A stretch of 64,000 nucleotides of DNA from positions 1,178,001 to 1,242,000 of the forward strand of contig JAHCKM010000001.1 in NCBI GenBank assembly GCA_026125795.1, written 5' to 3'. The notes beneath the pieces are model-generated. The model was not told where the DNA came from. It saw only the letters and a list, made by a program, of their open reading frames with translations, and did no database searches. Position numbers and translations under genes: made by a program. Origin of the DNA: Burkholderiaceae bacterium (GTDB lineage Bacteria > Pseudomonadota > Gammaproteobacteria > Burkholderiales > Burkholderiaceae_C). This document shows, in pieces, positions 56,539-64,000 of this stretch (position 1 is the stretch's first letter; each line of letters begins with the position of its first letter).

Positions 56539-58961
56539 TGGGCACCGGCCGCTACGTGCGCTGGTTTGCCGACACCGGACTGGCCGACATCGCGGCCGTG
56601 GGCGGCAAGAACGCGTCGCTCGGCGAGATGGTGCGCGAGCTGTCGTCGCAAGGGGTGCGCGTGCCCAACGGCTTTGCGGTCACCGCACAGGCCTACCGCG
56701 ACATGCTCGAGCAGGCCGATGCCTGGCCGCGCCTGCAGCGCACGCTGGCGGGCCTCGACGCACGCAACGTCGACGACCTCGCACGGCGCGCGCGCGAGGC
56801 GCGCGAGATCGTGCAGGCGGCGCCGTTGCCCGAGGCGGTGGCGACAGAAATCCTGGCGGGCTATGCGGCGCTGCGCGCCGAATACGGCGCCGACGTGACG
56901 CTCGCGGTGCGCAGCTCGGCCACCGCCGAAGACCTGCCGAGCGCCAGCTTTGCCGGGCAGCACGAGACCTACCTGAACATCAGCGGCGAAGCCAGGCTGC
57001 TGCAGGCGGTGCGACAGTGTTTCGCCAGCCTGTTCATGGACCGCGCCATTGCCTACCGCGTCGAGAACGGCTTCGATCACTTCAAGGTGTTCCAGTCGGT
57101 CGGCGTGATGAAGATGGTGCGCGCCGACCTGGCCGCCAGCGGCGTGATCTTCACGCTCGACACCGACAGCGGCTTTCGCGACGTGGTCTTCGTCACCGGC
57201 GCGTGGGGGCTGGGCGAGAACGTCGTGCAGGGCACGGTCGACCCCGACGAGTTCTACGTCTTCAAGCCGACGCTGCAGCAAGGCCACCGCGCCGTGCTGC
57301 GGCGCAAGCTCGGTGCCAAGGCGGTGCGCATGGTGTACACGCACGGCACCGGTCGCGACAGCACGCGCAACGTGCCCACGCCCAAGGCCGATCGCGCCCG
57401 CTACTGCCTGTCGGATGCCGAGGTGCTGGAACTCTCCGACGCCGCCGTGCGCATCGAGCAGCACTACAGCCGCCTGCACGGCGCGCCGACGCCGATGGAC
57501 ATCGAGTGGGGCAAGGACGGTGTCGACGGGCGCCTGTACATCCTGCAGGCGCGGCCCGAGACCGTGGCATCGCGCAAGCCGCTGCACCTGGTCGACGAGT
57601 ACCGGCTCGGCACGCGTGCCGAGCCGATCGTCACCGGCCGCGCGGTCGGTGCGCGCATCGCCGCCGGCATCGCGCGCGTGGTCACGCACGTGGGGCAGCT
57701 CGGCGAGGTCCGCCCGGGCGAGGTGCTGGTGGCCGATGCCACCAGCCCCGACTGGGGCACCGTGATGAAGACCGCCGGCGCGGTCGTCACCAATCGCGGC
57801 GGGCGCACCTGCCATGCGGCGATCGTGGCGCGCGAGTTCGGCATCCCGGCCGTGGTGGGCTGCGGCGACGCGACCGAGAAGATCCGCACCGGCGACCAGG
57901 TCACCGTGTCGTGCGCCGATGGCGCCGCCGGCCATGTCTACGCCGGGCGGCTGCCGTTCACGCGCGACGAGATCGACCTGTCGGCGCTGCAGCGCCCGCG
58001 CGTGCACCTGATGGTCAACGTCGGCAATCCCGACGTCGCTTTCAAGACCGCGATGCTGCCCAACGACGGCGTCGGGCTGGCGCGCATGGAGTTCATCGTC
58101 GCCGAGCACATCAAGGCGCACCCGATGGCGCTGGTGCATCCCGAGCGCATCGGCGACGAGGCGGTGCGCAACCAGGTGCTGCAGCTGGCGCGCGGCCACG
58201 AGCGACCGCAGGACTACTTCGTGCGCGAGCTCGCCGAAGGCGTGGCCACGATCGCCGCCGCCTTCCACCCCAAGCCCGTGATCGTGCGTTTGTCGGACTT
58301 CAAGACCAACGAGTACGCGAGCCTGCTCGGCGGCCGCTGGTTCGAGCCGACCGAGGAGAACCCGATGATCGGGTTTCGCGGCGCCGCACGTTATGCGCAC
58401 CCTGCGTATGCCGAAGGTTTTGCGCTCGAGTGCGCGGCGATGAAGCGCGTGCGCGACGAGATGGGCTTCACCAACGTCAAGCTGATGATCCCGTTCTGCC
58501 GCCGCGTGGCCGAGGCCGAGCGGGTGCTGGCCGCCATGGCTGCGCACGGCCTGGCGCGCGGCGACAACGGCCTGGAGATCTACGTGATGTGCGAGATCCC
58601 GAACAACGTGCTGCAGATCGATCGGTTCGCGCGCCTGTTCGACGGCTTTTCGATCGGCTCCAACGACCTGACCCAGCTGGTGCTCGGCGTCGACCGCGAC
58701 TCGCAGATCGTGTCGTTCGACTTCGACGAGCGCGACGACGGCGTCAAGGCGATGATCGCGCAGGCCATCGAGGGCGCGCAGCGCAACGGCCGGCACGTGG
58801 GCATCTGCGGCCAGGCGCCGTCGGACTACCCCGAGATGGCGGCCTGGCTGGTCGAGCGCGGCATCGATTCGATCAGCGTCACGCCCGACACGCTGCTCGC
58901 GGTCACGCGCAGCGCGCTCGAACTGGAGCGCAGGCTCGGGCGTGCGCCGCGCGCGGGCTGA
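56538..58961 (+). CDS. ppsA: Phosphoenolpyruvate synthase
   Basis: The 807-residue protein has the three PEP synthase parts: the ATP-grasp domain (SSATAEDLPSASFAGQ near 130), the phosphohistidine domain (GGRTCHAAIVARE near 420) and the TIM-barrel PEP domain with the catalytic Cys in GICGQAPSD near 755. It makes PEP from pyruvate and ATP, the entry to gluconeogenesis from aromatic or acetate-derived carbon. It is coupled by ATGA to the FNR-family regulator, an unusual pairing, and runs convergent to the aldolase. Confidence 0.93.
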   Translation: MGTGRYVRWFADTGLADIAAVGGKNASLGEMVRELSSQGVRVPNGFAVTAQAYRDMLEQADAWPRLQRTLAGLDARNVDDLARRAREAREIVQAAPLPEAVATEILAGYAALRAEYGADVTLAVRSSATAEDLPSASFAGQHETYLNISGEARLLQAVRQCFASLFMDRAIAYRVENGFDHFKVFQSVGVMKMVRADLAASGVIFTLDTDSGFRDVVFVTGAWGLGENVVQGTVDPDEFYVFKPTLQQGHRAVLRRKLGAKAVRMVYTHGTGRDSTRNVPTPKADRARYCLSDAEVLELSDAAVRIEQHYSRLHGAPTPMDIEWGKDGVDGRLYILQARPETVASRKPLHLVDEYRLGTRAEPIVTGRAVGARIAAGIARVVTHVGQLGEVRPGEVLVADATSPDWGTVMKTAGAVVTNRGGRTCHAAIVAREFGIPAVVGCGDATEKIRTGDQVTVSCADGAAGHVYAGRLPFTRDEIDLSALQRPRVHLMVNVGNPDVAFKTAMLPNDGVGLARMEFIVAEHIKAHPMALVHPERIGDEAVRNQVLQLARGHERPQDYFVRELAEGVATIAAAFHPKPVIVRLSDFKTNEYASLLGGRWFEPTEENPMIGFRGAARYAHPAYAEGFALECAAMKRVRDEMGFTNVKLMIPFCRRVAEAERVLAAMAAHGLARGDNGLEIYVMCEIPNNVLQIDRFARLFDGFSIGSNDLTQLVLGVDRDSQIVSFDFDERDDGVKAMIAQAIEGAQRNGRHVGICGQAPSDYPEMAAWLVERGIDSISVTPDTLLAVTRSALELERRLGRAPRAG

Positions 58962-58976
58962 GCCGCGCCGGTCGCA

Positions 58977-59995
58977 TCACGCCGCGGTCTCCATCGCCGC
59001 GCTGTACTGCCCGCGGCGCGCCGCGCCGTTCAAGCGCGCGCGGTGCAGCAGCGCACGCTGCACGGCGGCGGCGTTGGCCGCCTGGCCCCGCCAGGCCTGC
59101 ATCGCCGGGTCCTGCAGCGCGCGGCCGTAGGAGAAGCTCAAGGCCCATGGCAGCGGCGTCAGCCGGTTCATGGCGTCGAGGTTGGCGGTGGCCTCAGCGG
59201 GGGTCTGGCCGCCGGAGAGGAAGAACAGTCCCGGCACCGCCGCCGGCACGGTGCGCTTGAGCGTGCGCACGGTCCACTCGGCGACTTCGGCGGGGTTCGC
59301 CTGCGCGGCGTGCTCCTTGCCCGGCACCACCATGCTCGGCTTGAGCAGCGTCAGCTCCAGCTCGACGCGGTGCTGCTGCAGCGCGTGAAACACCTCGTGC
59401 AGCACCTGCTCGGTGACCTCGGCGCAGCGCGCCAGCGTGTGGTCGCCATCGATCAGCACCTCGGGCTCCACGATCGGCACCACGCCCTGCGCCTGGCAGA
59501 TCGCCGCATAGCGCGCCAGCGCGTGCGCGTTGGCCTTCACCGCGAGGCGCGACGGCAGCGTGTCGGACACGTGATACACCGCGCGCCACTTGGCGAAGCG
59601 CGCGCCCAGCGGTAGCCGTCGAGCCGCTTGGCCAGTCCATCGAGCCCCTCGGTGATCTCGTCGCCGGGCGCCAGCGCCAGCGGGATCTTGCCGGCGTCGA
59701 CCTTGATGCCCGGCACGATGCCCTGGCGCGCCACCAACTGCGGCAGCGGCGTGCCGTCGTCGGCCCGCTGGTTCAGCGTTTCGTCGTAGAAGATGATGCC
59801 GCTGATGTGCTCGCCCAGGCCCGGGGTGGCGAAGATCGTGCTGCGATAGGCGCGCCGGTTCGCCTCGGTGGACTCCACGCCGATCGCCTTGAATCGCTTG
59901 GCGATGGTGGGGCCGCTCTCGTCGGCGGCGAGGATGCCCTTGCCCGCCTGCACCAGGGCCTGCACCGTGGTTCCGAGTTCGCTGCGTGCGTCCAT
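58977..59995 (-). pseudogene. Class I fructose-bisphosphate aldolase, frameshifted
   Basis: The N-terminal third (ATG 59995, MDARSELGTTVQALV, with GILAADESGPTIAKRF near 20) and the remainder (GARFAKWRAV onward, with the Schiff-base lysine in LLKPSMV and LSGGQTPAEA) lie in different frames. The break is near 59610. The span is 1019 bases, one short of 340 codons, so a single-base loss explains it; the residues around the break read YR, then LGARFAKW. The enzyme would serve gluconeogenesis with ppsA. A sequencing error in the GC-rich run and a real mutation cannot be separated here. Confidence 0.8.
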
Positions 59996-60057
59996 GATCA
60001 GTCACCTCCGTGTTCAGGATGCGCGGACAGATCATCGATGCCGAGCGCGGTGCGGCC

Positions 60058-60071
60058 TTGCGTTCCGTCAA
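60058..60071 (-). promoter_or_regulatory. Possible FNR/DNR site before the aldolase
   Basis: The minus-strand sequence TTGACGGAACGCAA has a full left half and one core mismatch in the right half, 63 bases upstream of the aldolase start. It lies in the spacer shared with the CBS-domain gene. Confidence 0.35.
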
Positions 60072-60135
60072 GGCCGCGCGGGCCGGCGCCGGCAGCGCGC
60101 GTCGCGGGCGATCGCGCCGCGCGCCGGCGCCTCGC

Positions 60136-60149
60136 TTGATCGAACGCAA
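60136..60149 (+). promoter_or_regulatory. Possible FNR/DNR site before the CBS-domain gene
   Basis: TTGATCGAACGCAA has a full left half (TTGAT) and one core mismatch in the right half. It is about 60 bases before ATG 60209. Confidence 0.35.
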
Positions 60150-60208
60150 CGAGGCGCAGCCGGGCTGCGTCTACCGTGGCAGGCAGTTCGCTCGCGCTGG
60201 AGTCTGTC

Positions 60209-60688
60209 ATGGTCATCTCCGAGATCTGTACGCGTGAAGTGGTCACTTGCAGCCGCGCCACCGGGGTGCGCGAGCTGGCGCAACTGATGCGCGACCGGCA
60301 CGTCGGCGATGTGGTCGTGGTTGACCGCCGCGACGGCAGCCCCGTGCCGGTGGGCATCGTCACCGATCGCGACCTGGTCGTGCGCGTGCTGGCCAAAGAC
60401 CTGGACATCGATGCGGCCACTGCGGGTGACCTGATGGGCGAGCCGATAACCACGGTGTTCGACACCGAAGGCATCGACGACGCCATCTGGCACATGCGCA
60501 GCCGCGGCATCCGGCGCCTGCCGGTGGTGGATGCGCACGGCGGCCTGTGCGGCGTGGTGACGATGGACGACATCGCCGCCCGGCTCGCCACCGACCTGGC
60601 CGACATGGTGCGCATCGTCCCGGGACAGGGCCGCCGCGAACGGCTGGCGCTCGAGCCGCTGGGCAGCGAGCGCCGGGTGGGCGGGTAG
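60209..60688 (+). CDS. Two-CBS-domain protein
   Basis: The 159-residue protein consists of two CBS domains (about residues 5-65 and 75-135) with VGIVTDRDLVVRV near 48 and LCGVVTMDDIAARL near 113. Such stand-alone pairs bind adenine nucleotides and report energy state. ATG 60209 is the first start giving a full first CBS domain; there is no clear ribosome site. It belongs to the stress-gene group here (Hsp20, OsmC, Usp). Confidence 0.85.
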   Translation: MVISEICTREVVTCSRATGVRELAQLMRDRHVGDVVVVDRRDGSPVPVGIVTDRDLVVRVLAKDLDIDAATAGDLMGEPITTVFDTEGIDDAIWHMRSRGIRRLPVVDAHGGLCGVVTMDDIAARLATDLADMVRIVPGQGRRERLALEPLGSERRVGG

Positions 60689-60783
60689 CGGTTGATTCAC
60701 CAAGCGTTTCCCATCGATTCCAACGGTTCACGGACCCGTGACACCCGTCTCCTAATCTTCAGACAGCAAGCAAGGAGACCTCG

Positions 60784-60987
60784 ATGGACGCCACCAGCAC
60801 CTGCTACGAGTTGCGCTTTCGCTCGTTGTTCGACGAAGGCCGTGGCTTCTCCTTTCCGTGCGATGCCGCGGGCCATGTGGATCTCGACGCGATGAGCGAG
60901 CGCGCGCGGCTGAACTACCTCTACGCACGCACCGTCATCGGCCGCGAGTTCGCGACCCCGGCGGTCCGTGACCTCGATCTGCACTGA
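60784..60987 (+). CDS. Small hypothetical protein
   Basis: The 67-residue soluble protein begins MDATSTCYELRFRSLF, after AAGGAGACCTCG as a strong ribosome site. The ribosome site and the coding-like codon pattern support a real gene. No family is recognised. It lies in the CBS-Hsp20 stretch and is probably co-expressed with the next small gene. Confidence 0.6.
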   Translation: MDATSTCYELRFRSLFDEGRGFSFPCDAAGHVDLDAMSERARLNYLYARTVIGREFATPAVRDLDLH

Positions 60988-61003
60988 AGCCGGGAGCGTG
61001 GCA

Positions 61004-61234
61004 ATGGCACTTCTGCACCTGATCTGGGGATCGATGGCGCGCACGTTGCGCACCGGTCGCCGCAGCGCTGACAGCGCACCGGTCTTCGAGCACGTCGACA
61101 GCCGGTTGCTGGACAGCGGCGGCTTTGTGGCGTCGGAGTCGATCGGCCTGGACGGCGCGCCGTCGATGGCTTTTCACGACGCGATGCCGCCGTACGCCCC
61201 CGACATCGACCAACCCTCCGTGCGCTGCGGTTGA
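61004..61234 (+). CDS. Small hypothetical protein
   Basis: The 76-residue protein starts at ATG 61004 after GGGAGCGTGGCA, sixteen bases behind the previous small gene. It opens with a short hydrophobic stretch (MALLHLIWGSM). No domain is recognised. Codon use agrees with neighbours, but the short length leaves doubt. Confidence 0.5.
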   Translation: MALLHLIWGSMARTLRTGRRSADSAPVFEHVDSRLLDSGGFVASESIGLDGAPSMAFHDAMPPYAPDIDQPSVRCG

Positions 61235-61276
61235 CGCCGCCCGCGCTGCCCAAGTCCCCCCGCGCGTCGCCCGCGA

Positions 61277-61290
61277 TTGAGCGACATCAA
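61277..61290 (+). promoter_or_regulatory. FNR/DNR-type operator before hsp20
   Basis: TTGAGCGACATCAA is an exact TTGA-N6-TCAA palindrome, 83 bases upstream of the Hsp20 start, in a 139-base spacer that otherwise shows nothing. Confidence 0.7.
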
Positions 61291-61373
61291 GGCCGCAGCC
61301 GAAGCCGGCGCGACCATTTCATTGCGAGCGTGGATGCGCCGCATTCGATCCCTGCCAACCCATGGAGAGCCAG

Positions 61374-61799
61374 ATGAACCAACTGCGAGTCCCTGATCTG
61401 TTCGACCTCGATCCTTTCGACGACGCCTTCCGCGGCTTCTTGCGGCCCTGGAAACTCGAGCGCACGGTGCAGGCGCCGCAGATCAAGATCGACCTCACCG
61501 AGCACGACGCCGACTACACGGTCAAGGCCGAGATTCCCGGCGTGCGCAAGGAAGACATCGACGTGAGAATCGACGGCAACCGCGTGACCATCAGCGCCGA
61601 GATCAAGAAGGAGAAGGAAGAAAAGAAAGAAGGCCGCGTGCTGCGCTCGGAGCGCGAATACGGCTACGCCAGTCGCACGTTCACGCTGGCCAGCGCGGTC
61701 GACGACGCCAAGGCCGACGCCAAGTACAACAACGGCGTGCTCGAACTCATGCTGCCCAAGAAGGCCGCGGCGTCGAGCAAGCGCCTCTCGGTGGGCTGA
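61374..61799 (+). CDS. Hsp20/alpha-crystallin small heat-shock protein
   Basis: The 141-residue protein has an alpha-crystallin domain (about residues 40-130) with the PGVRKEDIDV strand near 60 and the closing NGVLELMLPKK near 125. A Lys/Glu-rich loop (KKEKEEKKEG) lies at 83-92. The terminal I-x-I-type anchor is replaced by KRLSVG. ATG 61374 has a GGAGAG site; ATG 61362 lies within it. It holds unfolded proteins and is coupled to the OsmC-type gene by ATGA. Confidence 0.92.
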   Translation: MNQLRVPDLFDLDPFDDAFRGFLRPWKLERTVQAPQIKIDLTEHDADYTVKAEIPGVRKEDIDVRIDGNRVTISAEIKKEKEEKKEGRVLRSEREYGYASRTFTLASAVDDAKADAKYNNGVLELMLPKKAAASSKRLSVG

Positions 61800-62287
61800 T
61801 GAGCGAAGACCCCGGCTTCTCGCTCGAGTTGCGCCAGCAGGCGGACTACCGCTTCGCGGTCGAGTTCGATGCGGGCCAGCTGCCGCCGCTGTTGACCGAC
61901 GAACCGCCGCCGCTGGGCGGCGGGACGGGGCCGAATCCGGCCCGGCTCCTCGGCGCCGCGGTGGCCAACTGCCTGGCGGCGAGTCTGCTGTTCGCGCTGC
62001 GCAAATTCAAGAACAACAACGCGGAACCGCTGCGCGCGCGGGCCACCGTCACGCTGGCGCGCAATCCGCAAGGCCGTTTGCGCGTCGGGCGCATCGCCGT
62101 CGAGTTGCACCTGGCCGCGGCGGCGCGCGAGCTGCGCGCCATCGACCGGGTGCTCGCGCAGTTCGAGGACTTCTGCATCGTCACGCAGAGCGTGCGCACC
62201 GGCATCCAGGTCGACGTGACCGTGATCGACGGCGAGGCCGCGGTGCTGAAGGCACCGGCGGAGTCCGACGCCCTCGTGGCCGGGTGA
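61799..62287 (+). CDS. OsmC-family protein
   Basis: The 162-residue protein matches the OsmC/Ohr fold. A Cys lies in AVANCLAASLLFALR near residue 60 and a second in EDFCIVTQSVRTG near 125, the pair that reduces organic peroxides in the family. The spacing and helix fit OsmC better than Ohr. It is ATGA-coupled to the Hsp20 gene, suggesting a joint stress response. Confidence 0.8.
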   Translation: MSEDPGFSLELRQQADYRFAVEFDAGQLPPLLTDEPPPLGGGTGPNPARLLGAAVANCLAASLLFALRKFKNNNAEPLRARATVTLARNPQGRLRVGRIAVELHLAAAARELRAIDRVLAQFEDFCIVTQSVRTGIQVDVTVIDGEAAVLKAPAESDALVAG

Positions 62288-62359
62288 CGGCCCGATCGGA
62301 ACCTGCATGAAAAACCGCGTCGTCGAGAAGGCCACGCTGCTCGGCGACGGCGGCACGCT

Positions 62360-62956
62360 GTGAGTGCGGTGCGCGACAACGGCGCCGCCGAGGCGCTGCT
62401 GGTCGTCGACGTGCAGCGCGACTTCCTGCCCGGCGGCGCGCTCGCAGTGCCCGGCGGCGATCGTGTGTTGGCCCCGCTGCAGCGCTGCCTCGACCGTTTT
62501 GCCGAACGCGCGCGGCCGGTCTTCTTGACGCGAGACTGGCACCCGGCGGACCACTGCTCGTTCACGACCCAGGGCGGCAGCTGGCCGGTGCATTGTGTGG
62601 GCGGCACGCCCGGCGCTGCGTTTGCGCCGGCGCTGCACATCCCGGCTCAGGCGCAGCTCGTCTCCAAGGGCACCGATCCGCGTGCGGAGGCCTACTCGGC
62701 GTTCAGCGCCACCGATTTGTGTGCGCGTCTGCGGCACCTGGGGATTCATCGCCTCTACGTGGGCGGATTGGCCACGGACTACTGCGTGTTGCAGACGGTG
62801 CTCGATGCGCGCAGCCTCGGCTTCGACGCTCGGGTGATGACCGATGCCGTGGCTGCGGTGGATCTCGCCCCGGGCGACGGCGCTCGCGCGATCCAGCGCA
62901 TGCAGGCCGCCGGCGCCACGCTGACGACCAGCGAAGAGGCCGTGGCGGCGCGCTGA
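62360..62956 (+). CDS. pncA: Nicotinamidase
   Basis: The 198-residue isochorismatase-fold protein has the catalytic triad of nicotinamidase: Asp in VVDVQRDFLPGG near 18, Lys in SKGTDPRAEAYSAF near 105 and Cys in GGLATDYCV near 140. The metal-site sequence DWHPADH lies near 55. It hydrolyses nicotinamide to nicotinate for NAD salvage. GTG 62360 is the first usable start. It is convergent with the nicotinate phosphoribosyltransferase gene, the next pathway step. Confidence 0.9.
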   Translation: MSAVRDNGAAEALLVVDVQRDFLPGGALAVPGGDRVLAPLQRCLDRFAERARPVFLTRDWHPADHCSFTTQGGSWPVHCVGGTPGAAFAPALHIPAQAQLVSKGTDPRAEAYSAFSATDLCARLRHLGIHRLYVGGLATDYCVLQTVLDARSLGFDARVMTDAVAAVDLAPGDGARAIQRMQAAGATLTTSEEAVAAR

Positions 62957-62965
62957 GGGCGCGGC

Positions 62966-64000
62966 TCACGGCCGTGCCGCCGCGGCGGCATCGATGCGCG
63001 CGGTCATGTCGCGCAGCGCCTGCGAGATGACGGGCTCGAACGGCTGGCTGCTCGGCTCCAGCAAACGAAGCTCCGGCGGCAGCATGGCGCGCTGCTCGGC
63101 ATGGAAGGCGCGCACCTGCGCCAGCGATGGCGCCGGCTGCAGCCGCCGACCCGAGCGCATGCACGGCTGCAGCAGCGGCGTGGCGTCAACCGGTTCGCCC
63201 AGCAGCTGAACCCGGTCCTCGAGCAGCGTGCCGTCGTCTCGCCGGCGGCGGCACACCTGCTTGGCGCCGGGCCAGGTGGCCTTGCCCTCCGAGCGCTTGC
63301 GCTTCGGCTCGCCCGCATAGGCCTGCAGCTTGTAGACCATGTCGATCGCCGGCGCGTCGCTCGAGGTGTCGAGTGCGGTGCCGACGCCGAAGCCGTCGAT
63401 GGGCGCACCGGTGCTCACCAGCGAAGCGATGCGGTGCTCGTCGAGGTTGCCGCTGGCAAAGATGGTCAGCGCCCGTTGCCCGGCCGCGTCGAACAGCCCG
63501 CGAACCGCGCGCGCGTGCGCCGCGAGATCGCCGCTGTCGAGCCGCACGCCGCCGATCTGCAGGCCCGCCGACGCCAGGCGTTGCGCGAGCGCAACCACCT
63601 TCTGCGCGCCGGCCTCGGTGTCGTAGGTGTCGATCAGCAGGATCGGCCGCTGCGGCCACACGCGCGCGAACGCTTCGAACGCTGCAGACTCGCTGGCATG
63701 GGCCTGCACGAACGAATGCGCCATCGTGCCGACGACCGGCATGCCGAAGCGACGCCCCGCCTCTGCGGTGGCGGTGGCGTCGAAACCCGCGAGGTAGGCC
63801 GCGCGCGCGGCCATCAACGCCGCCTCTTCGCCGTGCGCGCGCCGCATGCCGAAGTCAACCAGTTGCCGTCCTCCGGCGTGCATGACCACGCGCGCCGCCT
63901 TCGACGCGATCAGCGTCTGCAGGTGCACGATGTTGAGCAGGCGGCTCTCGACCAGCTGGGCCTGCGGCAGCGGTGCCGTCACGCGCAGGATCGGCTCGTT
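62966..64000 (-). CDS. pncB: Nicotinate phosphoribosyltransferase, N-terminus beyond the window
   Basis: About 344 C-terminal residues are visible and the frame runs off the right edge. Family features include DFGMRRAHG near the visible residue 50, the GTMAHSFVQAH segment, LLIDTYDT and VRLDSGDL (phosphoribosyl-binding acidic stretch), and FASGNLDEH. It joins nicotinate to PRPP in NAD salvage, following PncA. The two genes are ten bases apart, tail to tail. Confidence 0.9.
   Translation of the reverse strand, partial: NEPILRVTAPLPQAQLVESRLLNIVHLQTLIASKAARVVMHAGGRQLVDFGMRRAHGEEAALMAARAAYLAGFDATATAEAGRRFGMPVVGTMAHSFVQAHASESAAFEAFARVWPQRPILLIDTYDTEAGAQKVVALAQRLASAGLQIGGVRLDSGDLAAHARAVRGLFDAAGQRALTIFASGNLDEHRIASLVSTGAPIDGFGVGTALDTSSDAPAIDMVYKLQAYAGEPKRKRSEGKATWPGAKQVCRRRRDDGTLLEDRVQLLGEPVDATPLLQPCMRSGRRLQPAPSLAQVRAFHAEQRAMLPPELRLLEPSSQPFEPVISQALRDMTARIDAAAAARP

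Noticed and set aside
62307-62363. 18-codon open frame (MKNRVVEKATLLGDGGTL) before pncA
   Set aside because: It may be a leader or remnant, but there is no supporting evidence beyond a start and a stop.

Overview
The window is GC-rich and densely packed, with long ATGA-coupled operons. Its gene content points to a facultatively anaerobic, denitrifying betaproteobacterium (Burkholderiales/Rhodocyclales-like) that degrades aromatic acids without oxygen. The evidence is a cytochrome cd1 nitrite reductase with a Dnr-type regulator and NnrS, phenylacetyl-CoA oxidoreductase and 4-hydroxybenzoyl-CoA reductase genes, and a PHA synthase. The taxon is inferred from gene content only.

Layout. (1) 1-13.5 kb, + strand: one nearly continuous operon. 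It carries padBCD (phenylacetyl-CoA to phenylglyoxylate), a phenylacetate-CoA-ligase-type gene, hcrCAB (4-hydroxybenzoyl-CoA reductase), an unusual rubrerythrin/aryl-CoA-ligase fusion, an enoyl-CoA hydratase and a BadH-like dehydrogenase. These fit a route from (4-hydroxy)phenylacetate to benzoyl-CoA. (2) 13.5-16.1 kb: a DUF2249/TusA-like protein, a ferritin-like protein, NnrS, and a 4-HBA-CoA thioesterase on the minus strand. (3) 16.2-27.8 kb: heme A synthase, then a small membrane protein, a CuA subunit II and a heme-copper subunit I that lacks the active-site tyrosine (probably an NO reductase), CtaB, and a SCO protein. After these come two modular cytochrome b fusions (cyt b-2[4Fe-4S]-MvhD-like and cyt b-[2Fe-2S]-FNR), a small anchored protein, and a second, divergent heme-copper-like protein without a His-His pair. 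This is the most likely place for an undescribed electron-transfer system.

(4) 28.2-35.7 kb: a TonB receptor with an orphan LivF; nirS-nirM plus a short d1-propeller-like gene; and, on the minus strand, dnr, DUF2249 and a double-Usp gene. FNR/DNR-type sites lie upstream of several of these. (5) 35.8-39.3 kb: two tandem paralogous secreted proteins with a caspase/CHAT-like His/Cys pattern. (6) 39.3-46.2 kb: an RND efflux-DUF2892-TrxC-SQR operon divergent from an ArsR regulator. (7) 46.2-64 kb: a stress and storage region with FtsH, a PaaK-like ligase, UspA, patatin, GroEL, PhaC, an FNR-family regulator coupled to PEP synthase, a frameshifted class I aldolase, CBS, Hsp20 and OsmC proteins, nicotinamidase and nicotinate phosphoribosyltransferase.

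Three large copies (two direct, one inverted) and several fragments of a composite noncoding repeat fill the long intergenic gaps. FNR-type palindromes (TTGA-N6-TCAA) stand before nirS, the double-Usp gene, ftsH and hsp20, with weaker matches elsewhere. This suggests that denitrification and stress genes here share low-oxygen/NO control.
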